From assembly GCA_963759155.1 (NCBI GenBank), contig CAVWXX010000027.1, positions 1 through 64,000 of the forward strand: a stretch of 64,000 nt of DNA. Direction: 5' to 3'. This DNA comes from SZUA-36 sp963759155 (GTDB taxonomy: Bacteria; Pseudomonadota; Gammaproteobacteria; Xanthomonadales; SZUA-36). The notes below the pieces were generated by a model. It searched no databases and was not told the origin of the DNA. It saw only the letters and a program-made list of their open reading frames with translations. The translations under genes and the position numbers were made by a program. Below are positions 1 through 8,994 of this stretch, one piece after another (position 1 is the first letter of the stretch; each line of letters starts with the position of its first letter).

Positions 1-927
1 GCTATCACCCGGACGGCTCATTGGCAGGTGGAAACTGTCCACTACAATGAAAGAGTTGATATGTTGTGGGGGAAACTGGCGACTGACACGACCTGGTATC
101 TGGATCAAAAACCTTCCTGGTTTTTCAAATGGGGCCTGCCGCATGAATTGACCCATGCCCGGTATCTACAGGACACATACGCGTTCGGTGTAGAGGCAGG
201 GCCGGTAAGATCATTGATGATAGTGGTCTGAATGTCGTAAACGCCCCTTATATGCCGCAAAATCAATTTGGTGGAGTGTGTTCCAGACAGGGCGCGAACG
301 GGATCATCGGTGCGGAAGTTAAAATACGGCCTGTTTAGCGGTTTATGTTTCAACCGGGTTGCAGGCCAACGTGCGTTGGGCTGTAACACCAACAGTTGCT
401 GCAGTCATATCTCGAACTGGCGCAACGAACTGCCTGCAAAGATGCAGTTACGAATCCTTGATCTGAACAACCAGCCGTGGAATGGGGCGAGGCTGGATAT
501 CTATACCCGAGTCGGATATTACTGGCCTAATTATTTGATCGACAATGAAATTGATTTCAGTCTGGAAACGGATGCATTTGGTCGAGCCAGTCTTCCACTG
601 GAAGTATTCTCTGACATAGGCATGTTTGTTTTGAAAATAGTTTCACCGGATCAATCAAAACGAGAGTACCGGTTCATTGAGCGCACTGACTTTCATATTG
701 CATTTCCGTCGGGTGCCACAGAAAGTTATGATCACATCATTCGAACCCAGTTTGATCCTTGGCCAACCACTCATAATATTTTGAACCGATCGGCTACGAG
801 GGGTGAAACTTTGAACTGACTTTTCAAGGGACCGGTTTCAAGCAGGACAGAAAACTAATTCATGGTGATCCCGCGGCATCAATTGGAGATATTACCTGGG
901 TAAACCGAAAATGAAGTCCGGGTAACG
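1..927 (+). pseudogene. Secreted zinc-metallopeptidase-like gene, frame-broken, 5' end outside window
   Basis: Coding-looking protein runs through this stretch only if the frame is changed several times. Frame one is open from base 1 to about 195 and carries the HExxH-type motif HELTH. It continues in a second frame from about 201 (AGKIIDDSGLNVVN) to a TAG at 336-338, then in a third frame to about 800 (LPAKMQLRILDLNNQPWNGA). A fourth frame runs from 807 to 911 (NFELTFQGTGFKQDRK), after which the frame of the ORF at 928 takes over. The pieces join into one plausible extracellular peptidase that leads into the PKD and beta domains of the next entry. The peptidase family is not recognised. Four breaks in under 1 kb fit a decaying gene or poor base calling near a contig end; I cannot separate these. 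The start lies outside the window. Confidence 0.6.
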
Positions 928-1776
928 ATGACTCAGCCTGAATGTAGTTTTGAGGGTCAAAAATATCGCCTTTTCAACCCGGATGGAAAGTACGCAAAAA
1001 TGCTGGATGTTTACCAACAGGCCATTTCCCTGGAGTTCCCGGAGGCGCGTCCTTTCGCAAGATTCCTCTTTTACCCTACAGACAACAATGACGATCTTGA
1101 TATGTACTTCAACGGTCTGTGGTCAGACGACTGGAGTAGACTCTACAACAACGATGGTAACTATCCAAAACCGGGAACAGGTCCCATTGTCAGCTATGCA
1201 TGGGATTTCGGCGATGGAGAATCAAGCTCCTTGCCGTTCGCTGTCCATCGTTTCCCACGACCGGGCGTTTACACAGTGTCACTGACAGTAACCGATGAGG
1301 ATGGACTGACCGATACATTTGTCGAAGAAATTGGGAAAATCGGATTCCTAATCAACGCCGGTTTGAACGATGCTTGGTACAACCCCGATACCAGTGGTCA
1401 GGGCTTCTTCATCAACGTGTTCCCCAATCTCGGTGTGGTTTCATTGGCCTGGTTTACCTATGATACCGAGCTTCCGCCAATGGATGCGACAGCCAATCTG
1501 GGGGATCCAGGTCATCGATGGTTAACAGCCCTGGGCCCAATCACGGGTAACCAAGTGATTATGGATATTGAACTGACTTCAGGCGGTATTTTCGATACCG
1601 CAACGGAAATCACAAGGACTGACCCGCCTGGTTCAGATGGAACATTAGTGCTGACTTTCGATAGTTGCAATTCGGGTACCATCGAATACAACATTCCATC
1701 AATTAATCGGCAAGGAACAGTACCTATCCAACGTGTTGCTAATGACAACGTTGTGCTTTGTGAAGCCTTACGATAA
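928..1776 (+). CDS. PKD-domain and C-terminal beta-domain part of a secreted protein
   Basis: This intact 282-residue ORF probably encodes the C-terminal part of the broken peptidase gene upstream. No ribosome binding site is visible before its ATG, and coding sense continues in from the left. Residues about 83-135 form a PKD domain with the typical YAWDFGDGES and GVYTVSLTVTD signatures, a beta-sandwich common in secreted hydrolases. Residues about 147-282 form a second domain starting AWYNPDTSGQGFFI and followed by AWFTYD. The same pattern occurs twice in the protein encoded at 8995-11913. The location is extracellular or cell-surface by inference. Whether this piece is made as a separate protein is doubtful. 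Confidence 0.6.
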   Translation: MTQPECSFEGQKYRLFNPDGKYAKMLDVYQQAISLEFPEARPFARFLFYPTDNNDDLDMYFNGLWSDDWSRLYNNDGNYPKPGTGPIVSYAWDFGDGESSSLPFAVHRFPRPGVYTVSLTVTDEDGLTDTFVEEIGKIGFLINAGLNDAWYNPDTSGQGFFINVFPNLGVVSLAWFTYDTELPPMDATANLGDPGHRWLTALGPITGNQVIMDIELTSGGIFDTATEITRTDPPGSDGTLVLTFDSCNSGTIEYNIPSINRQGTVPIQRVANDNVVLCEALR

Positions 1777-2153
1777 GTTAAAATTGGTTCTGCAGATGGC
1801 TCTACGAGTTCCGCTTTTGGCCGTAAGTTGACATCAGTATTGGTATGGGGTGGCCGGCCGCAATTAGCGGCAAAGCAGCCATATCAATAGTGTGTAGATA
1901 GGGTTTTTCGTTCATCAGCTACAGGTGCTGCCATCGGACTAATGTGAAGTGAGGTTAGGGCACCCAATGGGTGCTTCGAGTAGTGTGGTTAGTAGTAAAA
2001 TATCGTGTTTGAATTACCTGGACTCCCTGAGTATAGTCTGAAGGCAATGGTTCGTTTTCCCGCAGAGATCCGCGGTAACTTACAGGACCACGCAGAGTGA
2101 AACTATTTTCACGCTCCGTCCGTTTCATGGACGGGGGACATAGGAGGTCGACC
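1777..2153 (+). other. Intergenic region with hairpin before the VNG lipoprotein gene
   Basis: This 377-base gap holds no supported gene. A small GCACCC/GGGTGC palindrome lies near 1960-1974. An 8-bp stem with one G-T pair (arms 2114-2121 and 2129-2136, loop GTTTCAT) ends just before the strong Shine-Dalgarno sequence AGGAGGT of the next gene. It could affect translation or protect the mRNA 5' end. Nothing else is recognised. Confidence 0.45.
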
Positions 2154-2789
2154 ATGAAGTTTGCAAGAAGTCTGGGCACTTTACTCGTTGGAGTGCTGCT
2201 GCTAGTCGGGTGCGATACAAGTATCAACTCGTCCCTCGTCGTCCCTGACGGCGAATCCCGTACAGGCGCGCTGACGTCCGTCAACGGTGACGTCACGATC
2301 GGCAAGGACTGTTTGATCGAAGGATCAAGCACCTCCGTGAATGGTTCGATCAAGGTTGGGGACCGCTCCAGGGTCGAAGACCTGACCGTCGTCAATGGCT
2401 CGATTGGAACCGGCGAAGGTGTAAGCGTCGATGGCAGCGTCGAATCGGTCAATGGGAGGATCCAACTTGGAGCCGAATCCGTGGTCTCTGGTAAGGTCGC
2501 CTCGGTGAACGGCACGATTGAACTGTTCCAGACCGTGGTCCAGCGAGATGTGCGTACCGTGAACGGGGATATCGCATTGCGGGACAAATCCATCGTCAAG
2601 GGTAACGTCGTGATCGAGGACAATATGGGCGATTCGACACGCGATCAGCCGATCAAAATTGAAGTAACCGGCGGTTCAAGTATCGAAGGCGATGTGCTGG
2701 TCAAGCGGGACGTCGATGTTCGCCTGATCCTTCGTGACGGCGGCAAGGTGCTCGGAAAGGTCGATGGCGCCGAGGTCGTCGATGAGTAG
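2154..2789 (+). CDS. Lipoprotein of VNG beta-helix repeats (bactofilin-like)
   Basis: The protein has 211 residues. The ATG at 2154 is preferred over an upstream in-frame start because it follows AGGAGGT and opens a lipoprotein signal with lipobox LVGC (Cys20). The mature part repeats VNG at about residues 43, 62, 80, 99, 118 and 136, a period of 18-19 residues, with alternating hydrophobic positions between. This is the spacing expected for one coil of a right-handed beta-helix, as in bactofilins (polymer-forming cytoskeletal proteins). The lipid anchor would place it in the periplasm or outer membrane, unlike cytoplasmic bactofilins. Its stop is two bases before the next ATG, so it is surely co-transcribed with the M23-like gene. 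Assignment to the bactofilin family is inference from the repeat pattern. Confidence 0.75.
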   Translation: MKFARSLGTLLVGVLLLVGCDTSINSSLVVPDGESRTGALTSVNGDVTIGKDCLIEGSSTSVNGSIKVGDRSRVEDLTVVNGSIGTGEGVSVDGSVESVNGRIQLGAESVVSGKVASVNGTIELFQTVVQRDVRTVNGDIALRDKSIVKGNVVIEDNMGDSTRDQPIKIEVTGGSSIEGDVLVKRDVDVRLILRDGGKVLGKVDGAEVVDE

Positions 2790-2791
2790 CC

Positions 2792-4054
2792 ATGAAGCCT
2801 CTACGCCAACACGGTTTTTTAGTGATGTTAGCTTGCAGTTTCCTGAGCACGTCGCTGTGTGCGCAGGAGATCAATGACGAATCCTATCGCAGCATCGTTG
2901 CGGCCCTGCAATCACAGCAGAAAACTCACGCTTCAGTGTTTCCATTGGGATCACCGGGTGGCGAACCACAGAGTGTTGCCGATGGTTTGAGGCTCGCCTA
3001 TTTCGGTTTTGGGGAGCGTCGTTTCAATAACCGCACAGACTTTCATATGTCGCTGGATGTAACCTACGGTCCGTTGGAAACCGGTAATATTGAAACGGCC
3101 TATCAAAAAACCAGGCGGGTCAGGGCACCAGAGTCTTACCTTAAGAAAATTTATGCGATCCAGGACGGCTTGCTGGTATCTGCCGGTCCAAACAGTACCG
3201 GCAACAAACTTATCCTGAAGCACACCCTGGATCAGCCCTATGTTGACGATCAGGGTCGCGAATACCACGAGTATTACACCAGCTACCGGCATGTGGATGT
3301 GCGCACGCTGATTTACCTGTCGCTTGGGGCCAGAAAGCTGTTCAATGACGAAGAGGCAACCTATAAAGACCTGGTTGGAAAACATGTCTTTCCAGCCGGG
3401 CATACGATCGCATTTGTCGGTTTTGACCCCAATTCCAGTGGTGATCCACGGTCACACCTGGATTTCTCATTGCACGTGTTCAAAGACGCATCAAAAGGGA
3501 GCAATATCCGAAAATACTCCATCAACCCGCTGTTGTTGTTTCCTGCCTTTGAATATGCCGACCCACAGAGCCATCAGCTAACGACGGACAATATGCCGGC
3601 CTATCAGTTTGTCATCGACAAGGAGTCACAGGTCATACCCCGAAAGAGAAAGAATGGGGAATTCCAGATCAAAATTCCCGCCGGCGGCCTGGCTGAAGAT
3701 GGTTCTTTCAAGGCCAGTAGATACTTTGCGCTTAATGCCGTTGAGTTTACCGTCTTCAACGAAGGTAAAGAACTGGCAACACATAGACTCAACCGCGACC
3801 AGCGGGGTGGTTATGACCCGTCATCCTATGACGGGCTGGATAAACCGGATGAGTCAAAACCTCACTTTGATGCACCCTTGGATGAGCAGGGTGATGTTTA
3901 TCAAATGGGCGTGGTTATTCCGCGGCGCTGGTTTAAGGATATTGACTATGACTGGTCAAAGAGCGGTGTGGTGCATGTGACCGTATCCAGTATCTGGTCA
4001 GAAAACCTGGAAGGGCACGAGCTTTCATTTGAGATGCCGCTCAAGGCTAAATAG
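2792..4054 (+). CDS. Secreted M23 (LytM)-like peptidase-fold protein with altered metal motif
   Basis: The protein has 420 residues with a signal peptide cleaved near Cys-Ala-Gln at 23-25. Residues about 70-230 follow the M23 pattern in order: FHMSLDV (His85, Asp89, the HxxxD motif), YAIQDGLLVSAG and GNKLILKH, then YRHVD (His167), VGKHVFPAGHTIAFVG, and SHLDFSLHV where HLHF is normal, followed by NPLLLFP. The second His of the HxH motif, a zinc ligand in LytM, is Asp224. It may therefore be a weak or non-catalytic peptidoglycan binder, or Asp may bind the metal. Residues about 270-420 are a separate, unrecognised beta-rich domain. The gene is coupled to the VNG lipoprotein gene. An envelope role is likely. 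Confidence 0.75.
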   Translation: MKPLRQHGFLVMLACSFLSTSLCAQEINDESYRSIVAALQSQQKTHASVFPLGSPGGEPQSVADGLRLAYFGFGERRFNNRTDFHMSLDVTYGPLETGNIETAYQKTRRVRAPESYLKKIYAIQDGLLVSAGPNSTGNKLILKHTLDQPYVDDQGREYHEYYTSYRHVDVRTLIYLSLGARKLFNDEEATYKDLVGKHVFPAGHTIAFVGFDPNSSGDPRSHLDFSLHVFKDASKGSNIRKYSINPLLLFPAFEYADPQSHQLTTDNMPAYQFVIDKESQVIPRKRKNGEFQIKIPAGGLAEDGSFKASRYFALNAVEFTVFNEGKELATHRLNRDQRGGYDPSSYDGLDKPDESKPHFDAPLDEQGDVYQMGVVIPRRWFKDIDYDWSKSGVVHVTVSSIWSENLEGHELSFEMPLKAK

Positions 4055-4169
4055 TAAACGGCATAATTGCCCCGCTCAGCAAGCTCGTTCCAAAACGTAA
4101 CAAGACCGCAGTTACCCAGTCATCGCCTTGCGAAGTTGGCCCGAGACCGGGCGGCTATTTTTAGCGTGA

Positions 4170-5891
4170 TTACGGATTCTGCGCAGACAACTCCGTCAAT
4201 GATGCTTTGCGTAGTGCTTCGAATTCATCACCGGCATACCAGGTCGGTGTGACGTCTGCATCGGCGACCGCAGCGGCCAGGCGGAAGGCCAGCTTTGCAT
4301 CCTCGGTCAGCCCTTCCAGGTTCCAGTCCGCTTCAACCTCATCACCCGGGCTGTGATACTTGTACTGAATCCAGTCCGCATACTGCTGCTCACCCCAACC
4401 GGGTTCCTGGCCGATAAAATCAACACCCGATTTGAACCAGATGGCGGGTACACCAGCACGTGCAAAACTGATTTGATCGGAACGGTAGAACCAGCCGGCC
4501 TTGACGTCCTGCTCACCGCGAACAACCCGGTTCTGTGTGCTGGCCGCTTCACGCAGCCAGTCGTCGAGCTCGGATTTGCCGAGGCCGTAGACAATGATGT
4601 CGCGTGTCCGGCCCCAGACATTACCCAGTTCAAGATTGATATTTGCCGCGATAAGACCCGGATGGACCACCTGGCTATTTACAAAATATTTGGAACCAAG
4701 GCTGCCTTGCTCCTCAACGGCAGGGAAGAGCACCACGATGCTGCGTCGCGGGCTTGCCGGTAATGCGCTGAAGGCACCGGCCACGGCCAGTGCCTCGGCA
4801 ATGGCAACACCATTATCGAGTGCGCCATTGCGGATGGTATCACCGGTTTCATCGGGTTCACCGATGCCAAAATGGTCGTGGTGTGCCGACAGAACAACCA
4901 GTTCTTTCGCAAGTACCGGGTCGCTGCCGGGCAGAATACCGGCAACATTCGCCGTGGTCTTGGTTGTGACCTCCACGGCAAGGTCGACAGAGGTGCTGAC
5001 ACCCAGCGGAACCGGTTTGAAATCGCGTGAGCGGGCTGACTCAATCAGTGTCTCCAGATCCTGGCCGCCCAGCCTGGCCAATGCCTGTGAACCTTCCCAA
5101 CTCAGCCAGCCATTGAACATCGTGCGTGGCTCATCAGCGGCTCTCAACTCGAACTGTTCACCGATATTGGACGCCCGCACCACGCTCCAGGGGTAACCGG
5201 CTGACTCGGTGGTGTGGATGATGATGGCACCGGCTGCACCCTGTGCTGCCGCACTGGTGAATTTATAGGTCCAGCGTCCGTAAGACAGCTTGCGCTCGCC
5301 ACCGAATAAATTGGCATCCCAGTCAGGGTCGTCATTGAGCATCAGTAAAATTTTTCCGCTGAGATCAACGTCCTTGAAATCGTCCCAATTCTCCTCGGGC
5401 GCTTGTATGCCGTAGCCGACAAATACGACCTCGGCATCCGCAACGGCAATCTCAGGTTGCTGCGCACCGGCCATGATCATGTATTCGTCGCCAAAGCTGA
5501 AGGCAATTGAGGTGCCGTCCTCGGTGTTAAAGCGAATGTCTTCCGGGTTTTGTACGGTCAGTCCAATGATCTCTACCGGTTGTTCAAATGATTCGCCATC
5601 AAAGAAGGGCTCATATCCCATCTCCGCCAGGCGGTTTGCCAGGAATGCGCGCGCTTTACGATCACCCTCGGTACCTGCACCACGGCCCTCAAACTGATCA
5701 CCGGCGACGATGGTGACGTCGGCCAGCATGCTGGCTGCCCTGATCGATGCCTCGGCGGCCAGAAACCCCTCCGACAAAGCTTGATTATCGGTCGCTCCAT
5801 CCCGGGCATTATTCGAACTTACAGATGTGGGGGTTGAGGTATCACAAGCGGCAAGCATCGTGATCAGCAGAGCGGTGAAAAGAAAGCGCAT
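4170..5891 (-). CDS. M28 family zinc aminopeptidase, lipoprotein
   Basis: The protein has 573 residues. The start at 5891 is chosen because GGGAGA lies 7 bases before it and it opens a lipoprotein signal with lipobox LAAC (Cys16). A protease-associated insert sits around residues 150-260 (VVFVGYGIQAPEENWDDF). The M28 di-zinc motifs follow: SAHHDHFG, GALDNGV, PAVEEQGSLGS, INLELGN (Glu where many members have Asp) and YHSPGDE. M28 enzymes remove N-terminal residues from peptides or act on related amides. The location is the periplasmic face of a membrane. The gene stands alone, divergent from the next gene. Family assignment is firm; the substrate is unknown. Confidence 0.9.
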   Translation of the reverse strand: MRFLFTALLITMLAACDTSTPTSVSSNNARDGATDNQALSEGFLAAEASIRAASMLADVTIVAGDQFEGRGAGTEGDRKARAFLANRLAEMGYEPFFDGESFEQPVEIIGLTVQNPEDIRFNTEDGTSIAFSFGDEYMIMAGAQQPEIAVADAEVVFVGYGIQAPEENWDDFKDVDLSGKILLMLNDDPDWDANLFGGERKLSYGRWTYKFTSAAAQGAAGAIIIHTTESAGYPWSVVRASNIGEQFELRAADEPRTMFNGWLSWEGSQALARLGGQDLETLIESARSRDFKPVPLGVSTSVDLAVEVTTKTTANVAGILPGSDPVLAKELVVLSAHHDHFGIGEPDETGDTIRNGALDNGVAIAEALAVAGAFSALPASPRRSIVVLFPAVEEQGSLGSKYFVNSQVVHPGLIAANINLELGNVWGRTRDIIVYGLGKSELDDWLREAASTQNRVVRGEQDVKAGWFYRSDQISFARAGVPAIWFKSGVDFIGQEPGWGEQQYADWIQYKYHSPGDEVEADWNLEGLTEDAKLAFRLAAAVADADVTPTWYAGDEFEALRKASLTELSAQNP

Positions 5892-6140
5892 TGGATTCTC
5901 CCTGGTGGCTTTTCCCTGGAATGAGGTGGTCTGTTTTGTTTGCGACTGCGGCATTTTGAATGCGATGCAAACTCCGGACCATAACCTGCGTCAATTATAA
6001 GTTAATCACCCTTGATATGGTCAGCATTTATATGACGTCGAAGTGAGGCGGGCAGGGTCAGGCCGGAGGTGCTGAATGTGTCCCGGCGGGTGTAATCTGA
6101 TAGGCTTCGTTTCATCTTTTATTTGTTTGCTTTATTGAAT

Positions 6141-8834
6141 ATGAATTCAGAACAAGAAATCAAAGCAAGCCCTGCGCCGGTCATTATTCTTCTGCTGTTT
6201 TTTCTATCGGGGGCAACGGCACTGGTTTATCAAGTGGTCTGGTCTCGCATGCTGATGCATGTGTTTGGGTCGACCGCGGTGGCTTTGGGCACTGTACTCG
6301 CCGCGTTTATGGCCGGTATGGCTGCTGGCAGCTGGTTGATAGGAAAATTCGCTGATAAAAGTAAGAACTGTCTGCGTTTATATGCTTTCCTTGAGAGCGG
6401 CCTGGCGCTGGCCGCCCTGGTCTCACATATCCTGTTAAGCAACATCGGCCCCGTTCACCTGCTACTGCATGACGTTTTTGGTTTTTCTACAACTGTATTT
6501 GGTATTGTCCGGTTTCTATTGGCCTTCTCGCTGGTCATGGTGCCGACTGTTTTAATGGGTGCCACACTTCCCGTGCTTGCACGTTTTCTGGTTAGCCGAC
6601 GTAAAAAAGTGGGAATCAACCTGAGTACGTTGTACGCGACGAATACTTTTGGTGCTGTCTGTGGTGTGTTGATAACGGGATTTTTCCTGATAGGCACCTA
6701 CGGTATTCATATTCCGGTCTATGCTGCCGTTGCGGCAAACTTGTTGATAGGCAGTATTGCCTGGTTGGTATCACGACATGTTGGGGATTCGTCCCTGGCG
6801 GTTTCGAGTTCTGCTTCTGAGCCTGAGGTCGAATGGAGCAGCAATGAAGTACCCGTCGATACACTTACATTGCGTATCATCCTGGTGGGTCTTGGTGTAT
6901 CCGGATTAACCTCTTTTGCCTATGAGATCTACTGGACCCGTTCGCTGGTATTTATCCTGGGTAACTCCACCTATGCATTGACCACCATGCTCAGTGCCTT
7001 TTTGAGTGGCATCGCAATCGGTGGTTACCTAATTCGGTTTGCGCTTAAGTACACGACCGACCGGGTCGTCACATTCGGGTGGATACAGGTTTTTATCGGT
7101 GTTTTTTCTTCGCTTGCCTTGCCAATACTGTTTTTCATTTCAGACCCACAAACCCTCAATCAGTATGTGCTCGATACTTCCGGACAGGTTTTTCCCCTGA
7201 TATTTACGAGTTTTGGTGTTGCATTTCTGGTCATGCTGATACCGGCGATATTAATCGGTACAACTTTTCCCCTGGCAGGCCAGATCGTCGTAAAAGACCT
7301 TCACAAAACCGCTTCCTTTGTGGGGAGGGTCTACGCCATCAATACGCTTGGAAATGTATTGGGCGCCTTGTTGCCGGGTTTTATTTTGCTTTCCTTGCTG
7401 GGTATTCAGAAGGGAATCGTGGCCATGGCCCTGCTCAACGTGATGCTCGGTTTCGTGGTCCTTTCCCGGTCACTTACCCGTCCTCCAAGGCACCCGGCCT
7501 GGCGCTATGCTTTGCCGGCGGTATTGGTCCTGACAATGCTGGCCATGAGTCGCGCACCCCTGCAATTCCAGTTTCCGTCAGAAGGTGAACAGGATTATTT
7601 CAAGACCACCTTCTACCGTGAAGGCCCATTGGCGACCACCAAGGTTTACCGGAACCCAAGAACAATGGAAAAGCACATGAGTGTGGATGGCATAGTGATT
7701 GGAGGAACCGGATACGTCGAATTCAAACAATTAATACTCGCACATTTACCAAAATTGCTGCTTGATGATGTTTCAACTGAGCTATCGGTTGGTCTGGGCT
7801 CGGGCATGCTCACCGGTGAGAGTGCCCTGTACCCCGGTGTTGCAACCATAACAGCCGTGGAAATTGAACCCGGAGTGGTCGAAGGAGCAGCGCAGTTTGC
7901 AGTAGAGAACCATGGCGTGCTGGATAACCCGCGAGTGGAAATTGTCATTGATGATATCGGCAATTTTTTGCGCACCACATCGGATCTTTACCAGGTCATT
8001 ACGGCCGATGAGAAAACGGCTGATTCGTTCGCCAGCAATGGGTTTTCCTACTCACTGGAATATTATGATTTGCTTAGGGGTCACCTCGCGCCCGGTGGAC
8101 TGGTGGCACAGTGGGTGCCCGCAACCCTGCCGACCCGCCAGTTTCAAATGGTGTTGAAGACCTTCACTGAAAGTTTTCCTAACACACAGCTTTGGTATTT
8201 CCTTCCAGCCTATAAGAGGGGGCCTTTCAATGCCATTCTGATTGGTTCCAATGAGCGGATAGCCCTTGATTACAAACATATCCAACGACGGTTAAATCAA
8301 AACCCGGATGTTTTTTCGAGTCTTGTTCCTTACGGTTTAACCTCGGCCGAGGCCGTGCTTCCGCACTTTGTGGCTGACGAACGAATCTTGCGTCCGGCAG
8401 TATCGGATTCACCCGTCAACAGCCTGGATCATCCGCGTTACGAATTTTTCTACCCTTGGGAATACACGATCGACAGGAACAGACAGATAGTTGCCAATCA
8501 TAATTTCACCAGGGGTCTTAAGCGTCAGGCTCATGATGAATTTTTGGCGGATATTAGCGTTGGCCATGAGGATGCAGGACGGCTTGAACAAACGCTGGCA
8601 GCCGAGGAATCCTACCTGCTTGGATTTGAGAAGTTCCAGACCGGTATGTCACTCATGGATCAATATCGCTTGTTTGATGCTATCCTCGCGATGGCACCGT
8701 GGAATGACAGCTTACGGGCGCGGATCTATGCACAGTACATGCATATTGCCTCAACCCGCGGTACTAAGTCAGAAAGAACACGTTTGTTGAATAAGGCCAA
8801 TTCACTTTACGAGCATCCGGTCATACAGAAATAG
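6141..8834 (+). CDS. Fused MFS-like membrane / spermidine-synthase-like protein
   Basis: The protein has 897 residues from ATG 6141; a TTG at 6123 is also possible, and neither has a clear ribosome site. Residues about 10-470 hold many hydrophobic segments in two similar halves (each with TFxLA/TLP-type repeats such as VLMGATLPVLARF and LIGTTFPLAGQI). Residues about 480-750 form a Rossmann methyltransferase fold like polyamine aminopropyltransferases (GLGSGMLTGESALYPG, VEIEPGVVEGA, IDDIGNFL). The segment equivalent to the catalytic Asp loop reads ITADEKTADSF instead of the usual DSSDP type, so aminopropyl transfer is doubtful. Such fusions are widespread in environmental bacteria with unknown function. 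There is no operon partner. Confidence 0.85.
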   Translation: MNSEQEIKASPAPVIILLLFFLSGATALVYQVVWSRMLMHVFGSTAVALGTVLAAFMAGMAAGSWLIGKFADKSKNCLRLYAFLESGLALAALVSHILLSNIGPVHLLLHDVFGFSTTVFGIVRFLLAFSLVMVPTVLMGATLPVLARFLVSRRKKVGINLSTLYATNTFGAVCGVLITGFFLIGTYGIHIPVYAAVAANLLIGSIAWLVSRHVGDSSLAVSSSASEPEVEWSSNEVPVDTLTLRIILVGLGVSGLTSFAYEIYWTRSLVFILGNSTYALTTMLSAFLSGIAIGGYLIRFALKYTTDRVVTFGWIQVFIGVFSSLALPILFFISDPQTLNQYVLDTSGQVFPLIFTSFGVAFLVMLIPAILIGTTFPLAGQIVVKDLHKTASFVGRVYAINTLGNVLGALLPGFILLSLLGIQKGIVAMALLNVMLGFVVLSRSLTRPPRHPAWRYALPAVLVLTMLAMSRAPLQFQFPSEGEQDYFKTTFYREGPLATTKVYRNPRTMEKHMSVDGIVIGGTGYVEFKQLILAHLPKLLLDDVSTELSVGLGSGMLTGESALYPGVATITAVEIEPGVVEGAAQFAVENHGVLDNPRVEIVIDDIGNFLRTTSDLYQVITADEKTADSFASNGFSYSLEYYDLLRGHLAPGGLVAQWVPATLPTRQFQMVLKTFTESFPNTQLWYFLPAYKRGPFNAILIGSNERIALDYKHIQRRLNQNPDVFSSLVPYGLTSAEAVLPHFVADERILRPAVSDSPVNSLDHPRYEFFYPWEYTIDRNRQIVANHNFTRGLKRQAHDEFLADISVGHEDAGRLEQTLAAEESYLLGFEKFQTGMSLMDQYRLFDAILAMAPWNDSLRARIYAQYMHIASTRGTKSERTRLLNKANSLYEHPVIQK

Positions 8835-8994
8835 GCAATGGCAGTTTTACGCTGGCTTAGTCGCCAGGCAGCTGTGTTGTATACCGGACTCTGATTCCTC
8901 CCGGTTTTTCAGAGTGTTCCATCCCTATTTGCTATACTTAAAGCAAGCTGTATCTCGTCTGATCGGCGAGCCCCTATTTTTCACATGCCATGTC
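8835..8994 (+). other. Intergenic hairpin after the MFS fusion gene
   Basis: A 7-bp inverted repeat, ACTCTGA at 8888-8894 and TCAGAGT at 8909-8915, has a 14-base T-rich loop. It may be a weak terminator, but no T-tract follows. I see no gene in this gap. Confidence 0.3.

Noticed and set aside
8838..8894. Short ORF of 18 codons after the MFS fusion gene
   Set aside because: No ribosome site and no recognisable protein features.
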